A stretch of DNA of 64,000 bases from Pseudoalteromonas sp. OOF1S-7 (GTDB lineage Bacteria > Pseudomonadota > Gammaproteobacteria > Enterobacterales > Alteromonadaceae): positions 372,001-436,000 of the forward strand of contig NZ_JAKRFZ010000002.1 in NCBI RefSeq assembly GCF_022347765.1. The letters are read 5' to 3'. The stretch's first letter is position 1, and every line of letters starts with the position of its first letter. This document shows, one piece after another, positions 1 through 8,471 of the stretch. The notes beneath the pieces were generated by a model that saw only the letters and a list, made by a program, of their open reading frames with translations, was not told where the DNA came from and made no database searches. The position numbers were made by a program, and so were the translations under genes.

Positions 1-491
1 AAGGCAAAGATACCTACTATCTGTATGTCTGGGTGCCTGCAGCGGTCGATGAAATTGGCGTTTCTATGATCTCACCTGCTGTTGCAACACCTGGTGACAA
101 AGACTTTGTTCACGCAAACTTTAAACCAGGCATGGACAAGGATGCCAATAAGTTTTTCGACACTTATATCGTGCTGGACCGCATGAACATCATCGACAGC
201 AACAGCATTGCAGATGGCGGCAAAGTTCTACAAAACCTTGGCCGTAATGACGACAGCAGTGAGCTACCGGCAAATCCAAGCGGCGCAAGCTACAACTCTT
301 TGCTGCGTAAAACTACGTCAATGAACAATCCGACCGAAGCTTTGGTTCGTGGCGTTTATCGCATTGGATTTACCTCGTTCCGCTCTTCTGTTGAAGGCTC
401 ATTTGAAGCAACTATTGGCACCAACGTCCCGGGCGTTAAAATCGCCGCTTCGCTGTCTGAGCTGGATGCTTTGGTAAACAATAAGCTGTAA
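1..491 (+). CDS. LipL32-family surface lipoprotein, C-terminal part (5' end outside window)
   Basis: The reading frame is open from the left edge (first whole codon at base 3) to the TAA ending at 491, so the start and signal peptide lie outside the window. The block YYLYVWVPA..GVSMISP, the FDTYIVLDRM segment and LVRGVYRIGFTSF near the end match, in the same order, the corresponding blocks I remember from Leptospira LipL32, an abundant surface lipoprotein. Homologues are known in Pseudoalteromonas. The molecular function is unsettled even in Leptospira, where calcium and matrix binding have been reported. The aspartate-rich loop of LipL32 is shorter here (RNDDSSE), so calcium binding cannot be assumed. 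An internal GTG at 33 is not the start, because homology continues upstream of it. A strong hairpin follows the stop. Confidence 0.85.
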   Translation, partial: GKDTYYLYVWVPAAVDEIGVSMISPAVATPGDKDFVHANFKPGMDKDANKFFDTYIVLDRMNIIDSNSIADGGKVLQNLGRNDDSSELPANPSGASYNSLLRKTTSMNNPTEALVRGVYRIGFTSFRSSVEGSFEATIGTNVPGVKIAASLSELDALVNNKL

Positions 492-518
492 TCCAGATCT
501 ACCCCAATCCAATTAAGT

Positions 519-562
519 CATGCCAGCCGCTGATTAGTTCTATCAGGGCTGGCATGTTTGTT
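519..562 (+). terminator. Rho-independent terminator after the LipL32-like gene
   Basis: A 10-bp perfect inverted repeat (CATGCCAGCC at 519-528, GGCTGGCATG at 547-556) has a loop that can pair further (CTGA/TCAG) and is followed by TTTGTTT. It sits 28 bases past the stop codon and before a convergent gene. Confidence 0.75.
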
Positions 563-591
563 TAGCCAGTCTTGTTGTATAACTTCTACAA

Positions 592-849
592 TCAGGCCTG
601 ACACTTACTCAAACCGAACCAGCCGTCGACATGACGTAAGACAGCCGAGCAGCTTCCCTGTTTGACCAGTGAACTTGCGGCAGCCCGGTTGCCGTTTGCA
701 CGGGAACGGCCTGCACTCAAGCTTTCGACACCATAATTTTCCGCAACGTTTTGTGTACTCACAAAACTGTCAGTACTGCGCTCAAGTTTGCCACTTAACA
801 TCACCCCTAACGCTGCAACTATGGCTGTCCCAATCAAGATCTTTTTCAT
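592..849 (-). CDS. Small secreted protein of unknown function
   Basis: An 85-residue protein with an N-terminal hydrophobic stretch (residues 4-19, KILIGTAIVAALGVMLSG) typical of a signal peptide or a single anchor. The mature part is short, with two cysteines (C67 and C83) that could form a disulfide. I recognise no family. The start is secure: ATG at 849 overlaps the TGA of the desaturase-family gene as ATGA, and an AGGAGG lies 5-10 bases upstream inside the end of that gene. Translational coupling suggests it works with, or is exported alongside, the membrane enzyme; that is inference. Confidence 0.6.
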   Translation of the reverse strand: MKKILIGTAIVAALGVMLSGKLERSTDSFVSTQNVAENYGVESLSAGRSRANGNRAAASSLVKQGSCSAVLRHVDGWFGLSKCQA

Positions 850-1823
850 CTTTCCTCCTGTTTAATTGTATTTTTACCAAAGAAAAAAGCCCGAGAGCTC
901 GGTTGCGCCCGATTGCTCTGTGACAACCCGAACAACACAGACTCCTCACTGTCAGGCAGATATAAAGTGCCGAACATCCAGTCCCAGATGGCCAGATTAC
1001 TGCCATAGTTTTTGTTTCGATGCGCTGGCTTGCAGCTATGATGTACCTGATGCATTGCCGGACTAACGATAAGGTAGCTAAGCCAACGAGGAAATCGCAG
1101 AAAAATATGTGAATGAACCAAAGTACCACCCAGCAGTAACACGCCAAAGGTAAATAGATTGGTTCCCAGGATCAACATTTCGGATGCTTGTTGTCCCAGC
1201 GAATAGCTGCACAGGCCTGCGATCAGCATGCTGGCAAAATATGTGACAGGTAAACGTAATATCGCCTCAAGTGGATGAGCTCGAAAATTGGTAAAAGGCG
1301 TCAAATTAGTCGCACTGTGATGGCGGTTGTGAATGCGCCACAAGTATGGATGCTGATGCAGAACTCTGTGATACCAGTAGTTGAAAAAGTCGAACACCAC
1401 AAACGCAATGATAGTGGTCACTGCCACCGACGTCTGTGCTGGCAGATCTGATTCACTGGGGCCAGCAATCGACTCCAGCCAATTGGAGACAAACAAACTG
1501 TCTTTTACTGCCCCTCCACTCAGATACCTGTCTATCAGTAACGCAGCACTTGCCAGACAAAAAGAATTGATGATCAGAGAAAGGTAATCAATACGGCTGG
1601 ACTTGCTCCACCAGATGCGGGTTGAAAGAAACGCACCTTTCAGGGTTTTCCAGTTAACGCGTTTACTTTGCTTGCGTTTTTTATAATGTAAGAACACAAC
1701 CGCAATAAGCAAATTGGTTGCAATAAAGACACTCTCATTAGAAAGAATTTCGGCTACGGGGTAAATAACCAGCAGCTCAATAACCCGAACAAGCTCAAAT
1801 ATCAGCTCTGCTGCGTATTGCAT
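846..1823 (-). CDS. Sterol desaturase / fatty acid hydroxylase family membrane protein
   Basis: 325 residues with several hydrophobic segments and the histidine clusters of the fatty acid hydroxylase superfamily: HRVLH (about residue 152), HNRHH (about 165) and QVHHS (about 257). These ligate a di-iron centre in the cytoplasmic face of integral membrane oxidases. The C-terminal GSNLAIWDWMFGTLYLP is also typical. The family hydroxylates or desaturates lipids, carotenoids or sterol-like molecules; the substrate cannot be told from sequence. No good Shine-Dalgarno precedes the ATG at 1823. It is the first gene of a two-gene unit with the small secreted protein downstream. Confidence 0.85.
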   Translation of the reverse strand: MQYAAELIFELVRVIELLVIYPVAEILSNESVFIATNLLIAVVFLHYKKRKQSKRVNWKTLKGAFLSTRIWWSKSSRIDYLSLIINSFCLASAALLIDRYLSGGAVKDSLFVSNWLESIAGPSESDLPAQTSVAVTTIIAFVVFDFFNYWYHRVLHQHPYLWRIHNRHHSATNLTPFTNFRAHPLEAILRLPVTYFASMLIAGLCSYSLGQQASEMLILGTNLFTFGVLLLGGTLVHSHIFLRFPRWLSYLIVSPAMHQVHHSCKPAHRNKNYGSNLAIWDWMFGTLYLPDSEESVLFGLSQSNRAQPSSRAFFFGKNTIKQEER

Positions 1824-1929
1824 TTTTATTATTTTTTTGGCAAAAGCATGAGCAAAACGTTACACACAAAATACCGGAATGTCCACAATAATCGTATTAA
1901 GGTAAGCTAAGCTCCTTGCTCAGCACGGT

Positions 1930-3147
1930 TTATGCTGTCTCGCTCCGGGTTGCCTTTTCATTTTTGCACTGACGAGCACGGCCATATTGTACAAATGCAG
2001 TCAGCAAGACAGCCACAAACATCATGCCAGAAAATGGCAACGTATTATCGGCATGTAAGAATGCAAGTAGAGGCCCAACCAGCGCCCCACTACCAAACCG
2101 TAAGGTGCCTATAACCGCCGTTGCTGTCCCCGTGTTCTTTTCAAATTCCAGTAAAATCAACGCATCAGCGTTTGCCGCACTGACCCCAAGACTCATCATC
2201 AATGGCGCGATGCTAAATACGATATAGTACAAAGACAAGTCAAACAGGCTAAACAATAACAACGTGCTGGCACTGGCCAGGCCGAGAAACAGCCCTATGT
2301 ATAACATTTTTCTAGAGCCCAGCTTGGGGACCAGGCGAGTGTTGAGAAAGTTCCCCAGCATCAGGGCAACCACATTAAAGGCAAAAAGAACGCCAAAAAG
2401 CCGTTCAGAGACCGCAAAGTAATCAAGATAGATAAAAGACACAGAAGTCAGGAAACAGAAAAAGGCAAATGAAACCAACATTGAGCTGGCAATATCTGGT
2501 AATGCTGCCCGATTGCCAAGCACTGTCGCGTAACTATCAAAAAACAGGTGGAGCCCGTGCTTATCACTCTTATAGATCGGTACTTCCACTAGATAGAAGT
2601 AAGCAAGGACCATGACCACAACCGCATAGCTCGCCAGGGTGAGGAAAATCCATTGCCAGCTGGCTAGCCCCAGAATGGCAGATCCCACACTGGGCGCAAC
2701 CAGGGGAGCCAGCATCATTATCATCGAAACATAGGACATACCTTTGGCGGTATTTGCCTGATAAATATGACGAATAATACCTGGCACGACGACCGTTGCT
2801 GCCGCGCCGGTAAACGCCTGAGCGGCCCTGAGTACCCATAGGTGTAAAATATCACTGCTAAATGCCAGCAGAAATGAACTCAATGCGAACCCACCAAGCC
2901 CAAACAAGGCCAGTTTGCGCCGGCCAAGCTGATCGGCCAGTGGACCATACACCATCATACCAAGTGCGTAACCGGCAAGGTAAATACTCAAAGATAATTG
3001 CACCTGCGGCATCTCCGTGCCTAAGCGACTGGCGATCACTAGCATTGCTGGTAAATACATATCAATTGCCAGCGGCGTTATTGCCACAATACTGGCCAGC
3101 AGAGGAAGTAATATACGGGTGTTAAAAGCGCGTGCAGTATCGTCCAT
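1930..3147 (-). CDS. Bcr/CflA-family multidrug exporter (MFS)
   Basis: 405 residues with about 12 hydrophobic helices. The N-terminal AITPLAIDMYLPAM and the loop GPLADQLGRRK between helices 2 and 3 are signatures of the Bcr/CflA (DHA1) drug:proton antiporters, which export bicyclomycin, chloramphenicol or related compounds across the inner membrane. Motif C-like glycine/proline-rich sequence follows in helix 5 (APLVAPSVGSAILG). Length is normal for the family. It lies 85 bases downstream of the cytosine-permease-like gene on the same strand, so the two may be co-transcribed. Substrate is unknown. Confidence 0.88.
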   Translation of the reverse strand: MDDTARAFNTRILLPLLASIVAITPLAIDMYLPAMLVIASRLGTEMPQVQLSLSIYLAGYALGMMVYGPLADQLGRRKLALFGLGGFALSSFLLAFSSDILHLWVLRAAQAFTGAAATVVVPGIIRHIYQANTAKGMSYVSMIMMLAPLVAPSVGSAILGLASWQWIFLTLASYAVVVMVLAYFYLVEVPIYKSDKHGLHLFFDSYATVLGNRAALPDIASSMLVSFAFFCFLTSVSFIYLDYFAVSERLFGVLFAFNVVALMLGNFLNTRLVPKLGSRKMLYIGLFLGLASASTLLLFSLFDLSLYYIVFSIAPLMMSLGVSAANADALILLEFEKNTGTATAVIGTLRFGSGALVGPLLAFLHADNTLPFSGMMFVAVLLTAFVQYGRARQCKNEKATRSETA

Positions 3148-3232
3148 TGAATACCAAATACAAAGTTGAGAGACGTCAATTATATCAGTTTATGTATCAA
3201 TCCGCACCCCGCCTCCATTGCACTTTACGCGC

Positions 3233-4447
3233 TCAGTATCTCTCCCAGCGCGAGAAAGCCCAGTAACACAGAGCTGCACCCAACACTGCATTTAACGGCA
3301 CAATCCCGGGCAGAAAATGGCCAGCAAACACGCCCATAGCAACAGCCGCAAGGGCGCTGTAGCGCACTGTTTGCCAATGCATTTTCTCAAATGCATGATA
3401 ACGTTGTCGGTTAAACACATAATCGGCTATCAGCACACCACCTATGGGTGGAATCGCAGCCGACAAAAAAGTCAGCCAGCCAACAAAATGGTTATACAGC
3501 CATAACGCACTGAGTGTACCAATGACACCATTGATCACGGCCAGGTTACGACTAGACCAGCCGGTGATATTGGCAAATCCGAGGCCGGATGCATACAGTG
3601 CATTGTCATTGGTGGTCCAGATATTCAGGCCAAGCACCACAATTGCCGGTATGAGTAAGCCCTGCAGCATCAGTACCTGGGCGATATCAGACTCCCCCGT
3701 TGCCGCGCCCCCCGCTGCACCAAAGATAAACATCAGGCTATTGCCAAGGAAAAATGCAATAAGCGTGATCAGCACGGCACTGGCTGGTCTGCGTGCAAAA
3801 CGTACGAAGTCCGCAGTTAGGGTACCTGCAGAAATAAAGGATCCCACCACCAGCGCAATTGCAGCGCTCATAGGCAAAGGCGTTTCAGGTACCACAGATT
3901 GTAACTGGACTACCCCTCCAATTTCTTGTATCGCGAGCCACACAGAGTACCCACCCAGTAATGCAATGGCAGGAACAGCAACCACAGACAGAGCCATTAG
4001 TGCAGAGATACCGAAGTAAACCGTCGTCGTCATCGCCAGACCCGCCACAATGATCAGCACATTGGTATCAATCCCGGTCGCTTTGTGGACAGGAATGGCA
4101 AACATCGCCACCCCAACACCAAACCAACCTACCTGAGTGCCTCCTAATAATAACGAAGGCAGCCAGGAACCTTTCACGCCAAATGAAAATCGCGCCAGCA
4201 AATGTGTAGACAATCCGGTAGAAGCACCAATGTAACCTAGTGCCGCGGTATATAAACCGAGTAATAAGTTACCAACTAAGACCGCCAGGAAAAAATCGTT
4301 AAATGAGAGGCCAGTACCCAGCGTCCCGCCAGTCCACATGCTTGCAGAGAAAAAAGTCAGCCCCAGCATCAGCAAAGATAAAGCGACCCCGCCTTTTCTT
4401 GCCGACCCTGGAACAGGTTTAAGTCCATGGTTGTTATCTTCGGTCAC
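3233..4447 (-). CDS. NCS1-family cytosine/purine permease (CodB-like)
   Basis: 404 residues, about 12 transmembrane helices. The N-terminal region (LTFFSASMWTGG, TGLSTHLLARFSFG) and TTNDNALYASGLG are typical of CodB-type nucleobase:cation symporters, which import cytosine or related bases. The GTG start at 4447 is preceded by AAAAGG about 7 bases upstream. No cytosine deaminase (codA) or other pyrimidine salvage gene is next to it; the neighbours are a drug exporter and a DUF4920 protein. Substrate could be another nucleobase or a thiamine-pyrimidine-like compound. Confidence 0.82.
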   Translation of the reverse strand: MTEDNNHGLKPVPGSARKGGVALSLLMLGLTFFSASMWTGGTLGTGLSFNDFFLAVLVGNLLLGLYTAALGYIGASTGLSTHLLARFSFGVKGSWLPSLLLGGTQVGWFGVGVAMFAIPVHKATGIDTNVLIIVAGLAMTTTVYFGISALMALSVVAVPAIALLGGYSVWLAIQEIGGVVQLQSVVPETPLPMSAAIALVVGSFISAGTLTADFVRFARRPASAVLITLIAFFLGNSLMFIFGAAGGAATGESDIAQVLMLQGLLIPAIVVLGLNIWTTNDNALYASGLGFANITGWSSRNLAVINGVIGTLSALWLYNHFVGWLTFLSAAIPPIGGVLIADYVFNRQRYHAFEKMHWQTVRYSALAAVAMGVFAGHFLPGIVPLNAVLGAALCYWAFSRWERY

Positions 4448-4529
4448 GTGTTGGCCTTTTATGTATCACACAATGGCACCAGTAGAGCACAAAACAGTGG
4501 AAACAATATGGAGCTTACTGTCGCTTTTA

Positions 4530-4988
4530 TCAGAGAATGGTCACCGCGCTGGGTTTAAGCCGATATATCGTGATCGGATTTTCCAGTGTGCCGGGATCAA
4601 AAGCTTCGCCGTTTTCCTCAGCTTTATGAGCAAGGTAACGACGTGATTTTTCCAGACTCAGCTCAAACACTTCAAATTGACCAGTGGCCAAGGCTGTTTT
4701 GCCAACCGCGGACATAGGAAAAACCATGTCTCCATCACGTACCTTCACGGTGATCTGCTCACCCTTTTCTACATCCAGCGTCATCCAGCAACCGCGCTTT
4801 TTGCACACCTTTGTAACCACCCCTTTCACTGTGACCTGAGTTTGATGATACTGATCCGCCTTTGCCAGCAAGGTTGATGCATCAATGACATTGGTTTTGT
4901 CGGCACCGCCGCCGAACTCCATTGGCTGAGCAAGAGCAGACACGGTGCACACCATGGCAAACACACTCAACATTGTTCTTATTAACAT
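4530..4988 (-). CDS. Periplasmic DUF4920 protein
   Basis: 152 residues: a signal peptide (LIRTMLSVFAMVCTVSALAQ) followed by an OB-like domain with VTVKGVVTKVCKKRGCWMTLDV, the core pattern of DUF4920, including the two conserved cysteines (VC and GCWM). The domain function is unknown. I chose ATG at 4988 because an AAGGAAAA lies about 7 bases upstream and the signal peptide starts right there; the longer in-frame extension to 5126 has no signal-peptide logic. It is transcribed divergently from the secreted protein at 5211. Confidence 0.8.
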   Translation of the reverse strand: MLIRTMLSVFAMVCTVSALAQPMEFGGGADKTNVIDASTLLAKADQYHQTQVTVKGVVTKVCKKRGCWMTLDVEKGEQITVKVRDGDMVFPMSAVGKTALATGQFEVFELSLEKSRRYLAHKAEENGEAFDPGTLENPITIYRLKPSAVTIL

Positions 4989-5210
4989 CTTATTTTCCTT
5001 ACATTGCATTTTCTGTTCGTCATTATTACAGATAAGACAGCTATAACAAACGCTTGCTGATTTTAAACTATAAACAGACAGGTAATATACATGTTCAGCA
5101 TGAAAAACACTAAAAGTACACTTCATTTACAAACCATTACATACAGCCTTGCAACACGGATAAGAACTACTTACCTTAAATGGGTAAACACTATCACAAA
5201 GGAAAATAGT

Positions 5211-5729
5211 ATGAATAAGATGATCAAATCCGCTTTGGCAATGACAACATTCGCGATGCTGAATACAACGGCACAGGCCGCGCCTCAGGAATGGCAGGGA
5301 TATTATAAAGGCCAGTGTGAGGTTATCTCCCCTGCTCGCGGGACCTTATATCAGTTTCCAATGTCACTTGAAATTGGTGCTGCGGTCGATAACAAAGCCG
5401 ACTGGATCATTGTTTATGGAGAGGGAGAGCGTAAAAGTGTTCGCAACTACAGCTTGTTAACGCTTAATGAAAACCTGGGCCATTATGCAGTGGATGAAAA
5501 CAACGGAGTCGTGATCGATCAATACCTGCTTAAAGATGAATTTCTGAGCTTGTTTGAAGTAGGCAGCACCAAGCTACAGGCTTCCTATAAACTTGATAGC
5601 AATGGCAGCATCGACGTTAACATCAATACCTTCAGTGTCGATCCAATCCGTGAATCCAAGGTTGGTCAGTTTGTCGTATCCAGCTACCAGGGCAACACAC
5701 AGCAAAGGTGTAAACTGTTTAAGTGGTAA
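5211..5729 (+). CDS. Secreted protein of unknown function
   Basis: 172 residues with a clear signal peptide (KMIKSALAMTTFAMLNTTAQA, cleavage before APQEW). The mature part has two cysteines (GQCEV near its start and RCKLF near the C-terminus), which suggests an end-to-end disulfide, and a beta-rich look. I recognise no family. The ATG at 5211 has AAAGGAAAA about 7 bases upstream; an upstream in-frame ATG at 5091 would bury the signal peptide, so it is rejected. Confidence 0.7.
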   Translation: MNKMIKSALAMTTFAMLNTTAQAAPQEWQGYYKGQCEVISPARGTLYQFPMSLEIGAAVDNKADWIIVYGEGERKSVRNYSLLTLNENLGHYAVDENNGVVIDQYLLKDEFLSLFEVGSTKLQASYKLDSNGSIDVNINTFSVDPIRESKVGQFVVSSYQGNTQQRCKLFKW

Positions 5730-5795
5730 ATGAACAAGCCACTACTGATACAGCTCAACGTTACCCCATCTGAGGGGATAGATAATATCAGGCAA

Positions 5796-5815
5796 AGCGG
5801 GCTGCCATGCCCGCT
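5796..5815. terminator. Hairpin between convergent genes
   Basis: AGCGGGC (5796-5802) pairs with GCCCGCT (5809-5815) across a 6-base loop between the convergent genes ending at 5729 and 5846. Neither side has a strong T-run, so it may be a weak bidirectional terminator. Confidence 0.4.
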
Positions 5816-5845
5816 CTGTCTGAGTACAAGACAAGATATTTTTCG

Positions 5846-7804
5846 TTAACCGCCACCTCCGCCCGTAACCGTGCCTTCAACCGTCACCATTACATCCGCG
5901 TTTTCCGCCGTGTTTTTATATTGAATACTGGTTATTTGAGCTCGATCTTGAGACAGGAACAGATTAATCAATGGCCCGTCATTATCTTTACCATAATTTA
6001 CCTGAATTCTCGGTTCCTCAAGTTGAGGGCCAGTACGGTCATCGATCCCCGTAATATCACTGGGTGTATAACTTATGCCGGTGTCAAAGTCGATAGCACC
6101 ATCAGAGCCTATCACCACAGTGCCGCGAGAATGACCTTCACCCACAACTTTGTATTCTCCTGCTTTTGCCGTCAATAGAGTCAGATTAGTGACCTCGTCA
6201 GCAACAAACGAGCCAAGCAACACCTTTTCCATCGTGAACAGGTTAATTTCATTGAGTCCGGTTGGGGTCACTGACACTCGGTAAACAAACCCTTTCTGTT
6301 CATCTTTATAGACGTACTCAGTGCCTTCCATCATGACATCATCCAGCGACATTTCATCCCCGTTATTTGCTTCGGGATCAGTGTCAATAAACAGCATACC
6401 AGAGCCAGAGAAAGTAAATTTCACTTTTTGCCCGTCAGCGTAGCTGCTGCCACTTTGCGCCAAATTAAACACCATCATAAACGACTTGCTTTTGAGTACG
6501 TCCGGTAACATCACATCGTCGTCCATGTCGTCATTGTCTTTGCCGGTCAGCGTCCAGGTATAAAGCAGGTCTGATGAAACCGTGACTCCTTGGGTAGTTA
6601 CAGAGTAGCGCACAGAAACCACAATTTTGGTGTCTGAGCTGCTTACCAGTTCAAAGGCCAGATCATTTACAGTCAGATTTTGTTGAACAAACGAATCTTC
6701 AATCTGCTTTTTGATGGTTTCAAGGTCACTGGGGTCAGGCGCAGGTACATTATTGATCGTGATTTTTGGTATTTCGGTGGTGACACCCGCTACAGTCGAA
6801 GTGCCAGTGATGGTCAGAGTGTTGCCTTCACCATCATTGCCGTCATTGTTATCGCCGGAATCGTCACCTGATCCTGAGGATAGACCGCCAGGAACAAAGT
6901 CCAGATTTAGAGACCCCAGATCCAGGCTGGCAAAAAGGTCGTCCAGTCCTTCTAAGGTTTTTTTGATGTTATCCAGTGAAAACGTGGTGTTTAAGTCCGC
7001 GGTTAAACCCACCTGCTGTGCATAGGCCTCAATGGCGCTGGTATATTCACTGATGAAAGTACTGGCATTATACAGAGGTGACTCAAAAGCTTTGTCGCCA
7101 ACCTTGCCATCTATGGTGAGATCTAAAAAGTCGGCACGTAATGCATCGACCATGGCAAGAGCCGGTGAACTGGAGGAGCTGCCCATTTGTGCCAGCGCAG
7201 CCAGAGAAACAGCATAGATACCGGCCTGATCGTTACTTGCAGCAACACCGCTGGCTGCATCAATCAATTGTGGCGGCGCCGTGATATCCGTCAAAGCAGG
7301 TGCCAGTGCAACACGGACCTGTTCGTTGACGAGGTTAACAGCCTCTGCACTCGTAGCGCCTGTGTTCAGTATTGCCGTTGCGGCAATTTCGGTCAGCGTT
7401 GTTACTCCCACTTCAGCCTGAAAAGAGCTCAATACGGCGCGAAGCGTCGCGTCGGCCGTAAAGGCCAGGAAAACACCTTTGGCTTCATCAAAGTATTCGG
7501 CGTCTCCCCCCCCTAATACTTCGACAATAAAGGGCTCGTTAATAGCAGATGTCAGTGTGATGGTTGCAACACCGGTTTCACCGGTATTGCCTGTTGCGCC
7601 CTCAACAGGCGTGTTATTGGCAAGTAAAATGAGCCTGACATTTGCATTCTTGGTTAATCCCAATGCCGGGCTCACTTTGACTTCTGTGGTTTGTGCGGTT
7701 TGATCTGGCATGTTGGTATTGTCGTCGTCATCATCTCCCAGGCAGGAGGCAAGTATGAAAACAGACAATATGACAAGCCAGTTGCGCAGCTTGTATCTCT
7801 TCAT
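5846..7804 (-). CDS. Large acidic lipoprotein of unknown function
   Basis: 652 residues from ATG 7804, which has AGGA about 7 bases upstream. The N-terminus is a lipoprotein signal with lipobox LASC (C21) followed directly by GDDDDD. The next 90 residues (KVSPALGLTKNANVRLILLANNTPVEGATGN and on) look like an Ig-like/carboxypeptidase-regulatory fold. A low-complexity acidic linker (GSGDDSGDNNDGNDGEG) sits near residue 320, and a second acidic stretch (DNDDMDDDV) near 445. The C-terminus ends GTVTGGGGG. The Asp-rich segments suggest calcium binding at the cell surface, which is inference. No enzymatic motif is visible. Confidence 0.65.
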   Translation of the reverse strand: MKRYKLRNWLVILSVFILASCLGDDDDDNTNMPDQTAQTTEVKVSPALGLTKNANVRLILLANNTPVEGATGNTGETGVATITLTSAINEPFIVEVLGGGDAEYFDEAKGVFLAFTADATLRAVLSSFQAEVGVTTLTEIAATAILNTGATSAEAVNLVNEQVRVALAPALTDITAPPQLIDAASGVAASNDQAGIYAVSLAALAQMGSSSSSPALAMVDALRADFLDLTIDGKVGDKAFESPLYNASTFISEYTSAIEAYAQQVGLTADLNTTFSLDNIKKTLEGLDDLFASLDLGSLNLDFVPGGLSSGSGDDSGDNNDGNDGEGNTLTITGTSTVAGVTTEIPKITINNVPAPDPSDLETIKKQIEDSFVQQNLTVNDLAFELVSSSDTKIVVSVRYSVTTQGVTVSSDLLYTWTLTGKDNDDMDDDVMLPDVLKSKSFMMVFNLAQSGSSYADGQKVKFTFSGSGMLFIDTDPEANNGDEMSLDDVMMEGTEYVYKDEQKGFVYRVSVTPTGLNEINLFTMEKVLLGSFVADEVTNLTLLTAKAGEYKVVGEGHSRGTVVIGSDGAIDFDTGISYTPSDITGIDDRTGPQLEEPRIQVNYGKDNDGPLINLFLSQDRAQITSIQYKNTAENADVMVTVEGTVTGGGGG

Positions 7805-7941
7805 GGTAATTCCTGGTTTTAGACGGTTACTGATCGTTACTCCGGCACAGCAACTGACCAACCCCATCGCCATGCCACAGCAAACACAGTTTAGTTTAAC
7901 GAAACAATTATCGCCTATTTTTTAACCAAGAATCGCATTTT

Positions 7942-8403
7942 TTATTTATTGTCCTCACAGGGGTACTGATGGTGAATACGCTCACGACAGGTCATGCCCA
8001 GGTATTCACAGGTTTTTTGGATCATCTCTGTGAAACAAGTTGGTGCGGTTTCGTGAATCGAATTTGATAATATCGAAAACTCTTTAGTACGCAGCTTCCT
8101 CAGTTCCGGCTTGAGTGTTTCATCATCCATAAAGTCGGTAATTCGATCGAAAAACGCTTTCATCCTCGGCGTTATCGCATACCAGTATACCGGGGAAGCA
8201 AAAACAAGATGATCATAGTCCAGCAATGAACGAAATAGTGCACGAAAGTCATCCTCCGAATTACTGTGATTATAACAATAGTCTTTAATCTCATAATCAT
8301 CGAGATAAAGGGTTTCGGCCTGAAGCAGTTGTGCCAGCTGTTGAGCGGACTGCGCGGTATTGCCCTGCTTATTTGAGCTTGAATACAGAATGATCGACTT
8401 CAT
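7942..8403 (-). CDS. Flavodoxin-type NAD(P)H-dependent oxidoreductase, SoxR-controlled
   Basis: 153 residues with a flavodoxin-like fold: the N-terminal FMN phosphate loop SSSNKQGNTAQSA (residues 8-20), then LVFASPVYWYAITPRMKAFFDR, the typical second flavin-contact segment of NADPH-dependent FMN reductases. Such enzymes reduce quinones, flavins or metals, or act as electron carriers. Start ATG at 8403 has AAGGAG about 6 bases upstream. The promoter contains a SoxR box in a 19-bp spacer (see 8433-8463), so expression should rise with redox-cycling stress. It probably plays a role in relieving quinone or oxidative stress. Confidence 0.82.
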   Translation of the reverse strand: MKSIILYSSSNKQGNTAQSAQQLAQLLQAETLYLDDYEIKDYCYNHSNSEDDFRALFRSLLDYDHLVFASPVYWYAITPRMKAFFDRITDFMDDETLKPELRKLRTKEFSILSNSIHETAPTCFTEMIQKTCEYLGMTCRERIHHQYPCEDNK

Positions 8404-8432
8404 TGTGGTTCTCCTTTGTGTTATTTGCTGCT

Positions 8433-8463
8433 AGCATAAAACCTCAACCAAGATTGAGGTAAA
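8433..8463 (-). promoter_or_regulatory. SoxR-type promoter with sox box
   Basis: A palindrome ACCTCAACCAAGATTGAGGT (8441-8460) with perfect 7-bp arms matches the SoxR operator core CCTCAA...TTGAGG. On the minus strand TTTACC (plus-strand 8458-8463) and TATGCT (8433-8438) form -35 and -10 elements separated by exactly 19 bp. That overlong spacer is the hallmark of MerR-family-activated promoters such as enteric soxS. It drives the oxidoreductase gene; soxR itself starts only 12 bases away on the other side. Confidence 0.9.
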
Positions 8464-8471
8464 GTGCAAAA

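Noticed and set aside
3444-4019. A 191-codon open frame antisense to the cytosine-permease-like gene
   Set aside because: No ribosome-binding site, no recognisable fold, and it mirrors the low-stop pattern of a membrane-protein gene on the other strand.
4989-5126. Upstream in-frame extension of the DUF4920 gene
   Set aside because: It would place 46 non-signal residues before an obvious signal peptide; the Shine-Dalgarno at the shorter start decides.
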